Shown here piece after piece: positions 1-7,898 of a stretch of 38,936 nt of DNA. Each line of letters opens with the position of its first letter. Positions within the stretch are counted from its first letter, which is position 1. This DNA comes from Candidatus Blackburnbacteria bacterium RIFCSPHIGHO2_12_FULL_44_25. GTDB lineage: Bacteria > Patescibacteriota > Microgenomatia > UBA8517 > UBA10165. The stretch spans positions 1 through 38,936 of the forward strand of contig MHCB01000003.1 in assembly GCA_001816455.1 (NCBI GenBank). The letters are read 5' to 3'. The position numbers and the translations under genes are program-made. The notes beneath the pieces were generated by a model. It worked only from the letters and a program-made list of their open reading frames with translations, did not search any database and was not told the DNA's origin.

Positions 1-3000
1 GCCAACACTCTCCTTATCCAAAACCTTTCTCTATCCTCCCCACTAGTTGCTTCTCAAGTTTGGAACCAAGCAGAAAAAGCTTCCCAAGAAGTTTTGGATG
101 CAGCAGCTGATGTCCAAGGGGAGCCCCCAATACCGCAGGATTTATCTGTAAGTATTCAAAAGCTAAAAGAACAAGGTTTAATAACTCCGGAAGAAAGCGA
201 TAAAATCTATGGGCTTGGTACAAGAGCCGGCGTCAGAAGTGAACTTGATAAATTCACCGCTTCTGGCCAGTTTCCAGCAACCGAGCTGGCCAAACTTGAC
301 CAAGCAGTTGCTACAAACTACCCCGAAACATACAAACAAACAAGCACAATCCTTCAGTTTGCTGAAATCAGGATGTACGAAACATATCCGCAGCCAACCG
401 AAGAGTTACAAGAACAAATAAAAGCCTGGCAAGACCTGCCTGGCGATTCCCCACCACCCACCGAAATCCGCCCGTACTTATATCACACAAGAGCTCAAGA
501 ATTAGCAACCAAAATAGACTTTACTAGCTTCCCGTCAGAACAACAAACAGAAGTGGCAAGATTTTACCCACAAGCTGTAGCAGAAAATTCAACATTTACA
601 AGCCAACTTCAACAAGAGCCTACACCAACTCCAAGTCCACTACCAACTCCCTCATCAGAAGGAACGAGCGAAACCACACCAACTCCAAGTCCACTACCAA
701 CTCCCCCTCCACCAGAAGTTTCACCATACCTAACAGAGTACAACGGTCCGCTTCCCGGAGACCCAACCTACTTAGGAAAACTGCTCAGTGAAGGAGTAAG
801 TACTTTTTTTGCTTTCGATCCAGTAAGACGCGTGGAGCTTAAAATGCAATACGCCGACGAACGACTAAGAGAGGCAAATGCCCTAAGTAAAGATACAAAA
901 AAGGCAAACCTATACGAACAAACCCTTAAAAAATACCAGCAAACAATAGATTCAGTCTCCAATAGTATAAAAACCTCCTCATCAATCCCAGAAGACAGAA
1001 GACTTGAATTGGCGGAAAAATTAGAATCAGAAGCAGCTCGTCACGGCGTGGTTTTTGAAAAAGGCTTACTTCCCCCGGCAACCAACGACACCACCATCTT
1101 AAGCGATATGATACTAACTGCTCAAAATGCAACGGACATCGCAGCTGATGTTCAAGGTAGACTTCCACTTCCAGCAATACTAGCCAACCGCTTACAAGAT
1201 ATGAAAGCCCAAGGCCTTATTCTTCCCGAAGAAGTAGAGCAACTAACCCAAGCAAAAACAAGAGAAGAGGTAAGAGAAAGAATACGAAAACTTACAGAAA
1301 TTGGTGCTTTTCCGCCAGCAGACGCCAAAAAATTAGACGAAGCCCAACTATTAAATGCTCCTGGTGACTATAACCAATTGACAGAGGTTAGAAAAATAGA
1401 GGAGCTGCAAAACCTAAGATCAGTCCAAACTGATTTGGCCCAAACTCCCACCCTTAAAAATAACGCTGATGTTTTAAGTCAAAGAGAAAAAAGCTTGACT
1501 CAGAGTATTGATACCTCGTTAATTAAACCTGAAGATTTAACAGGCAGAGAAGATTTGAAGGGGGTTTTTGATAAACTGGCGGCCAGTGGTTCGGCCCGGC
1601 CAATTAACAGAGGTCAATTTGGAGCTCAACCGCCGTCGCCTACAGATGCTGTTTTAGCCACCTGTCCTGTGGGTGCTACATTTAAAACAAATGAAGGTTG
1701 TGTTTGGGCTGATTCGGGTAACAAAATTAATGATTATGACCAATATAAATGTTCCAGTGCGGGGCAGTACTATTCTTTTGCAGCTAAAAAGTGTGTGCCA
1801 AATCAACGTGGTGGGGGTTTTGGAGATGATGCTTCTCCTGTTTGTCCGGCAGGTTATAATTGGGTATGGCAGAGCCAAAGTTGTCAAATCTCTGACAACG
1901 AAGTAACCCCTTTACCTACTCCGGGTCCGGGGGATTCAGAGTCTTGTCCTCAAGAATCATCCTACCAAGCGCCAAATGGTTGTGTATGGGATAATAATGG
2001 CAAAAAAGTTACTGATTCCACAGATTACAAATGCGAGCGCAATCAGTACTATTCTTTTAGTCAGTTCAAATGTGTTCTCTATCCCACGGACGGATTTATT
2101 TCTCCCGACGACTTCGTGCCTTCTTGTAAAGATCCTAATGCTTATTGGAGTTGGTCGGATGGTAAATGTACTATGCCCAGACCCATTGAGGGGGGTATTA
2201 AGGAAATAAATATTCCGCAACCTACTTTTGTCCCCCCCGGCAATCCACTCTATTTTGTTAAACAGTGGGGTGAGGGTTTGCAAAAAACATTTGCTTTTAC
2301 TCCTCAAGCCAGAGAGCAAGTTAGTTTATCTCAAGCCAAGGAAAGACTGGCTGAAGCAGCCTATGCTTTGAAAAAAGATGATAAAGCAGGAGTAAAAGCT
2401 GCCATTACTTCTTATATTTCGATGATGCAAAGCATAGTGGCTGATGTACCTCGGGAGGGTCTTTCCGAGGGGGCCAAGCAGGAGATTGCCAAACGCTTAA
2501 GTGATGGATCGGTTGAGCAAAACCTGATGTTGCAGAAGCTGTCGGCTTGGGCCAAAGAAGAAGATGATGATTTGATTCAAGCTGCTATTTCTATGCCGGT
2601 TTTAGGTGTTGACAGGGCGTCTGATGTTTTGGGTGAGCCGGTTATTCCTGATGATGTTAGGGCCAAAATTGAGGCCTTGCCGGCAGAGATGATTTCCGAG
2701 GAGAATAAGAAAAAACTGCTGGAAGCAGATTCCCGGGTGGCAGTCAGGGCAGAATTGACTAATCTTTCAAATGTTGGAGGTTTGGGAAGAGATGATGTGG
2801 TATTTTTGAATGATGATTTTGATAAAGTTGACAGCGGAGCTCAAATTGAGCTGGAAGAACTTTCCAAACTGGCAGAAATTGCCGACATTACCAATCAGAA
2901 GGATGATATTAATCAAAAGGTAGAAAAAAATGAGGATATTGTTACAAAACTGGGCGAGTTCCAAAAAAACTTTGAGCCGGGTCAAGAAATTCCCGCGGAA

Positions 3001-4644
3001 ATCCGCCCTTATGTGAGATTAACCAGGATTGATGAAATAACTCAAACTATCCGTCCCGATATTGTGAGACTGGAAGATTTCCAGAATCGCAAAGACGTAC
3101 AGCTTGCCGTGGCGACACTTCAGGAAGAATTCAGACCTACCAGTCAATCTATCCAGCAGGTGCGAGATTTTAAAAGAAGAAATCCTAATGCCGCCCTGCC
3201 TTTTGATCTGGCCAGGATTGAAGCGTTATCATTTAGTTTGGGTGTAAGACAAGAAGCAGGAGCATGTTATCTGCCTACTCCGCCTTTCCCAGCTAATACT
3301 CCTTGTCCTGCTCCGGGTGCGTCCATACCAATCGCCTCATACTATGGTGGTTATTCCAATGGGCCTGCTAATTTTACCTCGCCCACTCCCGCTGTTGATA
3401 AAGACGGAAAACCATATACCTATGGTCAGGGACCACAAGCCCAAAGTGCCGGGGTTTGCCCTGACGGCTATCATTGGATGTACGACAGCGGTGGTTGGTG
3501 TATGAGCAATGGTGGAAATTATAGTCCATCTTATAACTATACCCCAACAGGTACAGGTTCTGGTTATACTCCTTACAGCCCTTATTATACTGCTCCGGGA
3601 GCTCCTCCTGCTACTTACGGTTATCCCACAGGAGGTAATTATTCTTCGTCTCCTTACTCATATGGCGCGCCCAGTTATTATGGTCCGGCTCCTACCAATT
3701 ACACTACTAATCCGCCATCAGGCACTGTACCGGGTTCAGGGCCCGCGCCTATCTCTCCGGGTCAATGTCCATCCGGTTTCCACTGGATGTCTGACTCCGG
3801 CGGTTGGTGTATGTCAAATGGTAATACTTATGTGCCAAGCGGGACTTCTGGTGGCATTCCTTATTCTCCCAACTTAACTCAATCAAGCTGTGGCCCCGGG
3901 TACTATTGGGACGGCCAGGGTTGCATCCGCACAAGTCCTACCGATACTCCCAGCTCATACCAGTACGGCTGCACTCCAGGTTACTATTGGGATAACGGTA
4001 AGTGCGTTGCAGGCAACTATGAGGGTGGAAATTGGTCAGATACCGCTGCCCGCTCCAGAAGCTATTGCCAACCCCCTTCGGGCGGTTGTGGATATAGTTC
4101 TTACTGGGATTATGGTAGTTGTTCTTGCAGAGGTGCTAGTACTTACAGCGGGGGCAGCACCACAACCCCAGGTTCCTATTCCTCAGGGTATAATACTTCC
4201 ACTGGCTCCTGCACTCAACAAACCTGTAGAAGTAGTGAATGGTTTGATTGGGGAACATGCTCCTGCAGGCCCACCGGCAATACCTATACACCCGTTCCCG
4301 GAACAACTGGCACCTCTGGGTCATCTTCAGGGTCATGTCCTTCTGGATCTCACTGGATGAGTGATAACGGAGGATATTGCATGTCAGATGGCGGTGGCAG
4401 CTCCTCGTCAAGCACCTCAGGCGGCTCCTGTCCTTCAGGCTACCATTGGATGTCAGATTCGGGGGGCTGGTGTATGTCAGATGGCGGAGGGGGAAGCACT
4501 TCCACCTACACACCACCAAGCTCTACAAGTACTCCATCCTCGCCTGCTCCATCCTCTGAACCCGCACCAACAACTGCTCCATCCTCTGAACCCGCACCAA
4601 CAACTGCTCCATCCTCTGAACCTGCACCAACAACTGCTCCATGA
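1..4644 (+). CDS. Giant modular cysteine-rich secreted surface protein (5' end outside window)
   Basis: The frame is open from base 1, so the true start lies upstream; a TTG at 94 is only the first possible start inside the window. The visible protein is about 1,547 residues. It is modular: a roughly 80-residue module with the core [AS]DV[LQ]G occurs three times (near 79-310, 1126-1350 and 2593-2830). A segment with EIRPY occurs twice (near 460-600 and 2990-3130). Two segments (near 718-1020 and 2230-2450) match my knowledge of DUF5667 (PGDPTYLGK..., PGNPLYFVK...). Cysteine-rich blocks follow, including four copies of a motif like CPSGFHWMSDSGGWCMSNG (starting near 3457, 3766, 4336 and 4429). 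A Pro/Ser/Thr tail ends the protein, with no C-terminal membrane anchor or LPXTG. I infer a secreted adhesin or envelope protein. Codon use changes abruptly inside the gene (see findings). The stop overlaps the next start (ATGA). Confidence 0.85.
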   Translation, partial: ANTLLIQNLSLSSPLVASQVWNQAEKASQEVLDAAADVQGEPPIPQDLSVSIQKLKEQGLITPEESDKIYGLGTRAGVRSELDKFTASGQFPATELAKLDQAVATNYPETYKQTSTILQFAEIRMYETYPQPTEELQEQIKAWQDLPGDSPPPTEIRPYLYHTRAQELATKIDFTSFPSEQQTEVARFYPQAVAENSTFTSQLQQEPTPTPSPLPTPSSEGTSETTPTPSPLPTPPPPEVSPYLTEYNGPLPGDPTYLGKLLSEGVSTFFAFDPVRRVELKMQYADERLREANALSKDTKKANLYEQTLKKYQQTIDSVSNSIKTSSSIPEDRRLELAEKLESEAARHGVVFEKGLLPPATNDTTILSDMILTAQNATDIAADVQGRLPLPAILANRLQDMKAQGLILPEEVEQLTQAKTREEVRERIRKLTEIGAFPPADAKKLDEAQLLNAPGDYNQLTEVRKIEELQNLRSVQTDLAQTPTLKNNADVLSQREKSLTQSIDTSLIKPEDLTGREDLKGVFDKLAASGSARPINRGQFGAQPPSPTDAVLATCPVGATFKTNEGCVWADSGNKINDYDQYKCSSAGQYYSFAAKKCVPNQRGGGFGDDASPVCPAGYNWVWQSQSCQISDNEVTPLPTPGPGDSESCPQESSYQAPNGCVWDNNGKKVTDSTDYKCERNQYYSFSQFKCVLYPTDGFISPDDFVPSCKDPNAYWSWSDGKCTMPRPIEGGIKEINIPQPTFVPPGNPLYFVKQWGEGLQKTFAFTPQAREQVSLSQAKERLAEAAYALKKDDKAGVKAAITSYISMMQSIVADVPREGLSEGAKQEIAKRLSDGSVEQNLMLQKLSAWAKEEDDDLIQAAISMPVLGVDRASDVLGEPVIPDDVRAKIEALPAEMISEENKKKLLEADSRVAVRAELTNLSNVGGLGRDDVVFLNDDFDKVDSGAQIELEELSKLAEIADITNQKDDINQKVEKNEDIVTKLGEFQKNFEPGQEIPAEIRPYVRLTRIDEITQTIRPDIVRLEDFQNRKDVQLAVATLQEEFRPTSQSIQQVRDFKRRNPNAALPFDLARIEALSFSLGVRQEAGACYLPTPPFPANTPCPAPGASIPIASYYGGYSNGPANFTSPTPAVDKDGKPYTYGQGPQAQSAGVCPDGYHWMYDSGGWCMSNGGNYSPSYNYTPTGTGSGYTPYSPYYTAPGAPPATYGYPTGGNYSSSPYSYGAPSYYGPAPTNYTTNPPSGTVPGSGPAPISPGQCPSGFHWMSDSGGWCMSNGNTYVPSGTSGGIPYSPNLTQSSCGPGYYWDGQGCIRTSPTDTPSSYQYGCTPGYYWDNGKCVAGNYEGGNWSDTAARSRSYCQPPSGGCGYSSYWDYGSCSCRGASTYSGGSTTTPGSYSSGYNTSTGSCTQQTCRSSEWFDWGTCSCRPTGNTYTPVPGTTGTSGSSSGSCPSGSHWMSDNGGYCMSDGGGSSSSSTSGGSCPSGYHWMSDSGGWCMSDGGGGSTSTYTPPSSTSTPSSPAPSSEPAPTTAPSSEPAPTTAPSSEPAPTTAP
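4545..4644 (+). repeat. 30-bp tandem repeat encoding the APSSEPAPTT tail
   Basis: Three consecutive 30-bp units start at 4545, 4575 and 4605, followed by a partial unit to 4642. Only one base differs between them (C to T near 4622). Each unit encodes ten residues rich in Pro, Ser, Thr and Glu, at the extreme C-terminus of the giant surface protein. The near identity implies recent expansion, and copy number probably varies between strains. Confidence 0.9.
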
Positions 4645-5021
4645 CCAGTGTAAAGAAAAAGAGGAAGGTTCTATTACAGATATGTGCAGTTTCCCTTTTA
4701 GTACTCGCCTTAGTACTCGCCAGTATACTTTTTCTAAAAACCCAAAAAACAAAACACGCCATCTCCTACGACGGAGAGGCGTTCGCCCCAGAATTTATAG
4801 TCATCCACCTCGGTGACTCGGTAAAGATCAAAAACAGCTCACAAAAGCCAGCAGAAATAGCAGTAGGAAGGCACGAGAACCATAAAACACTAAGCGGATT
4901 CCAAGAAAGAATTATCAAACCAAAAGAAGAATACGCATTCACCCCCCTGGAAAAAGGAGTGTTTGATCTCCACAACCACCTCAACCCCAAAAACCAAGGG
5001 TACCTCATCATCGACAAATAG
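4641..5021 (+). CDS. Membrane-anchored cupredoxin-like protein
   Basis: 126 aa. An N-terminal KKKRK cluster is followed by one hydrophobic segment (about residues 10-32), so the rest should lie outside the membrane. The outer part reads as a small beta-sandwich: EFIVIHLGDSVKIKNSS, then FTPLEKGVFDLHNHLNP, then GYLIID at the end. This layout resembles cupredoxin-like domains common in CPR genomes. In a type 1 copper site one expects a Cys between the ligand histidines; here the loop has HNH and no Cys, so copper binding, if any, is non-classical. The ATG overlaps the stop of the surface protein by 4 nt, so the two are probably translationally coupled. The fold assignment is from pattern only. 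Confidence 0.7.
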   Translation: MTSVKKKRKVLLQICAVSLLVLALVLASILFLKTQKTKHAISYDGEAFAPEFIVIHLGDSVKIKNSSQKPAEIAVGRHENHKTLSGFQERIIKPKEEYAFTPLEKGVFDLHNHLNPKNQGYLIIDK

Positions 5022-5088
5022 CACACTAGCATGTCCTCGAGCTTACCTAAAAACGACGAAGATTTTCTTAAAGTCACAAAATATCTGA

Positions 5089-5094
5089 TATAGT
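5089..5094 (+). promoter_or_regulatory. -10 box (TATAGT), probably leaderless
   Basis: TATAGT ends 6 nt before the ATG at 5101. The transcript would therefore start at or next to the start codon. No Shine-Dalgarno sequence is visible, and the -35 (TCTTAA at 5066-5071) is poor. Confidence 0.45.
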
Positions 5095-5100
5095 TTCTTT

Positions 5101-5865
5101 ATGAGACTCTCATCAAGAATCTTCCTAAGTATCCTTTTTATCCCTATCCTTGGAATCTTCTTGGTTCTCACTTCCGTCAAATTCCAGCTTCTAAACTACA
5201 ACTTTGTGACTCAGAGTTTTAAAAAACACGACTCCTATTCAAAAGTCCCCATCCTTCTTAACTCAAGCATAGCCGAAGGAGAAGACGACCTCGATAAAGA
5301 AGAAAAGCAAGGTCTCGAAGAAGTAGTAAAAATAATAACTCCCGAATTCGCCGAAAGTATCGTCGAGAGAAATTTAAAAGAAATAGCAAACTTCGTTGAC
5401 GGAAAATCAGACGACATAGTCCTTTACTTTCCCCTTCAAAAACCTGAAACGTTCTCACTATCAAACCTTGGTGGAGATCGTGTAAAAAGTCAGATGAAAC
5501 AAGCCAGAAACACAAGCAGTTACCTTCTACTGGTCTGGGCGATAATCCTTTTTCTTCTAATCAGTCTACTTTTTATGCACTACAAGCTAGGCGGTAACAA
5601 AAAGCTAAAAGGCACAGGGATACTTCTAATTATCTGTGGAACCATCTTTACCATCCTTGCAACACTAGCCATGTTCTTCCTAAGACACACGGCCGAAGAC
5701 CTCATAAAACCAGGCAAGGAGCCCGCCCAAAACCTTCTGGGAATTCTTGCCTCCTCTGTCTTACCAGAAATCACCCAAACATGGCTAACAGTAGCAGTAG
5801 CACTGCTAACAACAGGGGTTGTGCTATCTCTGTTCTCCAACTTCAGCCCACACAAAAATTCTTGA
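5101..5865 (+). CDS. Four-segment membrane protein of unknown function
   Basis: 254 aa. Hydrophobic segments lie near residues 7-27, 139-161, 171-194 and 224-246. An acidic, soluble stretch between the first two (about 28-138) contains EGEDDLDKEEKQ. The predicted topology is a large loop of about 110 residues followed by three close helices. I do not recognise the family, and there are no catalytic motifs. It has its own -10 box 6 nt before the ATG and no ribosome binding site. It lies 79 bp after the cupredoxin gene, so it is probably a separate transcript. Confidence 0.75.
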   Translation: MRLSSRIFLSILFIPILGIFLVLTSVKFQLLNYNFVTQSFKKHDSYSKVPILLNSSIAEGEDDLDKEEKQGLEEVVKIITPEFAESIVERNLKEIANFVDGKSDDIVLYFPLQKPETFSLSNLGGDRVKSQMKQARNTSSYLLLVWAIILFLLISLLFMHYKLGGNKKLKGTGILLIICGTIFTILATLAMFFLRHTAEDLIKPGKEPAQNLLGILASSVLPEITQTWLTVAVALLTTGVVLSLFSNFSPHKNS

Positions 5866-5926
5866 ACTAAGCCTTCGCCCCCCGCAAACATAGCAATTTC
5901 CGTCTGTGTTACATCCAGTTTTTTGG

Positions 5927-5932
5927 TATACT
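5927..5932 (+). promoter_or_regulatory. -10 box (TATACT) upstream of the DUF5652 gene
   Basis: TATACT lies 21 nt before the ATG at 5954. Unlike most promoters in this window it leaves a short leader, which contains AGAAAG near the start codon. No clear -35. Confidence 0.35.
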
Positions 5933-5953
5933 AATTGCAGAACTCACAGAAAG

Positions 5954-6166
5954 ATGCTCGATCTCTCTCAAATGCTCCCGATAGACAAGAACTTAACCTT
6001 CCTGTTAGTTTTACTTGCAACTTGGGAGCTAGTTTGGAAAGGTATGGCCCTCTGGAAAGCCAGTAAAAACAATCAAAAGAATTGGTTTGTTGCTCTTCTT
6101 CTAATAAACTCGATCGGCATTCTACCAATCCTCTACCTGAAACTCTTCCAAAAAAAGCACCGTTAA
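5954..6166 (+). CDS. DUF5652-like small membrane protein
   Basis: 70 aa. There are two hydrophobic stretches (about residues 13-30 and 46-63). The first is followed by WELVWKGMALWKASKNNQK and the second contains NSIGILPILYL. This Trp/Gly/Ala pattern is what I remember of DUF5652, a short membrane family of CPR bacteria and archaea with unknown role. I start at the ATG at 5954 because it follows a -10 box and gives the family-like N-terminus; the frame is open further upstream to 5906. It converges on the RlpA-like gene. Confidence 0.7.
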   Translation: MLDLSQMLPIDKNLTFLLVLLATWELVWKGMALWKASKNNQKNWFVALLLINSIGILPILYLKLFQKKHR

Positions 6167-6234
6167 ACTCCGCTAAATTACCCAAAATTTTTCCCACCAA
6201 AAACACACAAAAGGCCCCTCCGACAGACCAATGG

Positions 6235-7191
6235 TCAGCATTGCAACAAACCAATTTCAACTTTCTGATCTGTCTGGAGACCAATTTGTTTGGCCAAACC
6301 CAAAGACAAGTCTGCTATTCGATCGTGCATTTTAAACCCTCCACGATCAGTCACCCTACCCATGGCTTCTAGCCCAGTAACCAAATTACGAACATTAACC
6401 CAAACGTTCAACGGGGTGTCCATGAACGCAAGGGTGGGCGCGTTTTCATTAAAAGGTTCTCCATTTGCCATTATCTGACCCGGACTACAACCCAAGCACC
6501 CAGCGTTAGAGTAATAACTAGCCTTTCCAACCCAAGTGGGGCCAGGCAAACAAACCTTCTGCTCCGACTCACTCCATGTACTTGAACAGGGTATGGTGAG
6601 AACAGACCCGAAATCCCATCCCACTTGAACAGCCAATTGCCCCGCAAGAGATCTCTCAATCCGTCCATCAAATTTCTGAACCACATAATTTTCAAACGCC
6701 CAGGCTTCCATGCCCTCATACTCCGTATAAGCCAAAACCTCCCCAGAAATAAGAGCCCTGTGATCTTCGAGATACTTTTGGATATCAGAAGGCAAATCGT
6801 CAACAAAGGCTTGAGGGAAAGGCAAGGCAACACCATAAACCAACGGGTCATCAATACCCAAATCCACCCACTTCTCGTGAAACTCGCGAACCAAAGGAGC
6901 CATTACAAACTCCCCAGTAGACAAGTTCTTATCCAAAGCAACTGTCTGATACAAAACTCGCATACGATTCTCCTCCACTAGATATGGCTCCGTCAAACGA
7001 TACTCTTCGGCAGTCAACCCAAACCGACTAGCAGCACCAGCAAACTCCCGCCCTGGCCGGACATTATCCTCAGGATAATCTTGAGCCCTTACAGTTTCAG
7101 GCAGCAAAGAACTGCCAGCAAGAAGAGCTCCTGCAGCCGCACCGGCCTCAACTAAAAACACTCTTCTAGTTTGACTAGACAATCTTTCCAT
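6235..7191 (-). CDS. Exported RlpA-like double-psi beta-barrel protein
   Basis: 318 aa. The N-terminus TRRVFLVEAGAAAGALLAG resembles a twin-arginine signal, with processing near VRAQ. Residues from about 218 to the end form an RlpA-like barrel: VGKASYYSNAGC, then GQIMANGEPFNENAPTLAF, then VTDRGGF, then DRIADLSLGLAKQIGL. RlpA proteins cleave peptidoglycan strands lacking stem peptides. The DRG and GE positions are kept, but the TAAH-type histidine appears replaced (TLAFMD), so activity is uncertain. The roughly 170-residue region between signal and barrel is unrecognised. I chose the ATG at 7191 because it gives a proper signal peptide and has AGGGG upstream; a TTG at 7227 is possible but worse. 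Confidence 0.75.
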   Translation of the reverse strand: MERLSSQTRRVFLVEAGAAAGALLAGSSLLPETVRAQDYPEDNVRPGREFAGAASRFGLTAEEYRLTEPYLVEENRMRVLYQTVALDKNLSTGEFVMAPLVREFHEKWVDLGIDDPLVYGVALPFPQAFVDDLPSDIQKYLEDHRALISGEVLAYTEYEGMEAWAFENYVVQKFDGRIERSLAGQLAVQVGWDFGSVLTIPCSSTWSESEQKVCLPGPTWVGKASYYSNAGCLGCSPGQIMANGEPFNENAPTLAFMDTPLNVWVNVRNLVTGLEAMGRVTDRGGFKMHDRIADLSLGLAKQIGLQTDQKVEIGLLQC

Positions 7192-7261
7192 AATAAAACC
7201 CCTGCACACGCAAAAAGGCGCACGCAAACAAAAATAAAGTATTGAAGGGAAAACTAAATTA

Positions 7262-7445
7262 ATGAAGAATCCCCTCCCTAGCCCCGCTGAGCGGGGGGAT
7301 GCTTTGCTGACATTTGGTCAACACTGTTTGGTTACAGCTACAACACCGCGTACAGAAACTGTACGTGGACATGTCATTTGCTCAAAGGAGTTCGAGCGCT
7401 TATCCCGCTATCGGCGGGACAGTTCTAGCACCACTTGTTGGTAGT
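7262..7445 (-). mobile_element. Probable IS200/IS605 (tnpB right-end) relic, hairpin-rich
   Basis: This fills most of the 303-bp gap between the RlpA-like and GTG-start genes. Three hairpins are visible: CCCCGC-TGA-GCGGGG (7282-7296), CGTACAG-AAA-CTGTACG (about 7353-7369) and CCCGC-TATC-GGCGGG (about 7404-7418). Read on the minus strand, one frame gives a coherent peptide tail (SNSFEQMTCPRTVSVRG, then VVAVTKQC and stop) interrupted upstream by TAG in the hairpin. About 30 nt after that stop comes a GC-rich hairpin followed by GGGGATTC. A tnpB C-terminus followed by a terminal hairpin is the layout of IS200/IS605 right ends. No intact tnpA or tnpB is present. It could instead be an unrelated structured RNA. 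Confidence 0.4.
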
Positions 7446-7459
7446 ATACCAAAAACCTA

Positions 7460-7488
7460 TTGAAAATAAAGAGAAATTCCCCCATACT
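7460..7488 (+). promoter_or_regulatory. Promoter TTGAAA-17-CATACT, leaderless GTG
   Basis: The -35 is TTGAAA (7460-7465), the spacer is 17 bp, and the -10 is CATACT (7483-7488). The GTG at 7495 begins 6 nt after the -10, so transcript and coding sequence should start together. This fixes the start of the downstream gene. Confidence 0.55.
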
Positions 7489-7494
7489 TTCCAA

Positions 7495-7896
7495 GTGAAA
7501 CGTTTCTTGCTCCTCTTTCCTCTACTTCTAGTCTTTGCAGGCTATGCATTAATGCCGAGGCAGATAAACGCAGAAACGTCTAAAAAATCAAAAAGCCCCA
7601 CATTTTCTGCATCCCGCCCTAAAAACAAACTGTCAGTCCAAGCTTCGTTTGCAAACCTTTCGAAGGTTAAATCAATCTCCTACGAACTAACCTACGGTTC
7701 TGCAAAAGGTCCCCAAGGCGCAGGTGGCACCATAAAAGTAGGCCCAACCAACAAAACCCTTTCTCGAAAAATACTCCTGGGAACCTGCTCAGGCAAGGTT
7801 TGCACCTACCACAAAGACGTCAAAAACATAAAACTCTCTGTAGCTTTTAAACTTAAATCAGGCGGCGTAGTCTCCTACGAAAGAACCATAAAATAA
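7495..7896 (+). CDS. Small secreted protein, CPR-typical unknown
   Basis: 133 aa, starting at GTG. Residues 1-26 form a signal peptide (VKRFLLLFPLLLVFAGYALM... then INA). The mature part has a Ser/Lys linker and then one all-beta domain. It contains SISYELTYGSAKGPQGAGGT and LLGTCSGKVCTYHKDVKN; the two Cys may form a disulfide. I recall similar short secreted proteins in Microgenomates but know no function. The frame is open upstream to 7435, but the -35/-10 pair at 7460-7488 supports GTG 7495. Its stop lies 2 nt before the DedA gene, so the two share an operon. Confidence 0.7.
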   Translation: MKRFLLLFPLLLVFAGYALMPRQINAETSKKSKSPTFSASRPKNKLSVQASFANLSKVKSISYELTYGSAKGPQGAGGTIKVGPTNKTLSRKILLGTCSGKVCTYHKDVKNIKLSVAFKLKSGGVVSYERTIK

Positions 7897-7898
7897 TC

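Noticed and set aside
7262-7444. Plus-strand frame of 60 codons starting with ATG at 7262
   Set aside because: It runs through three hairpins, shows no domain or membrane segment, and the opposite strand reads better as an insertion relic.
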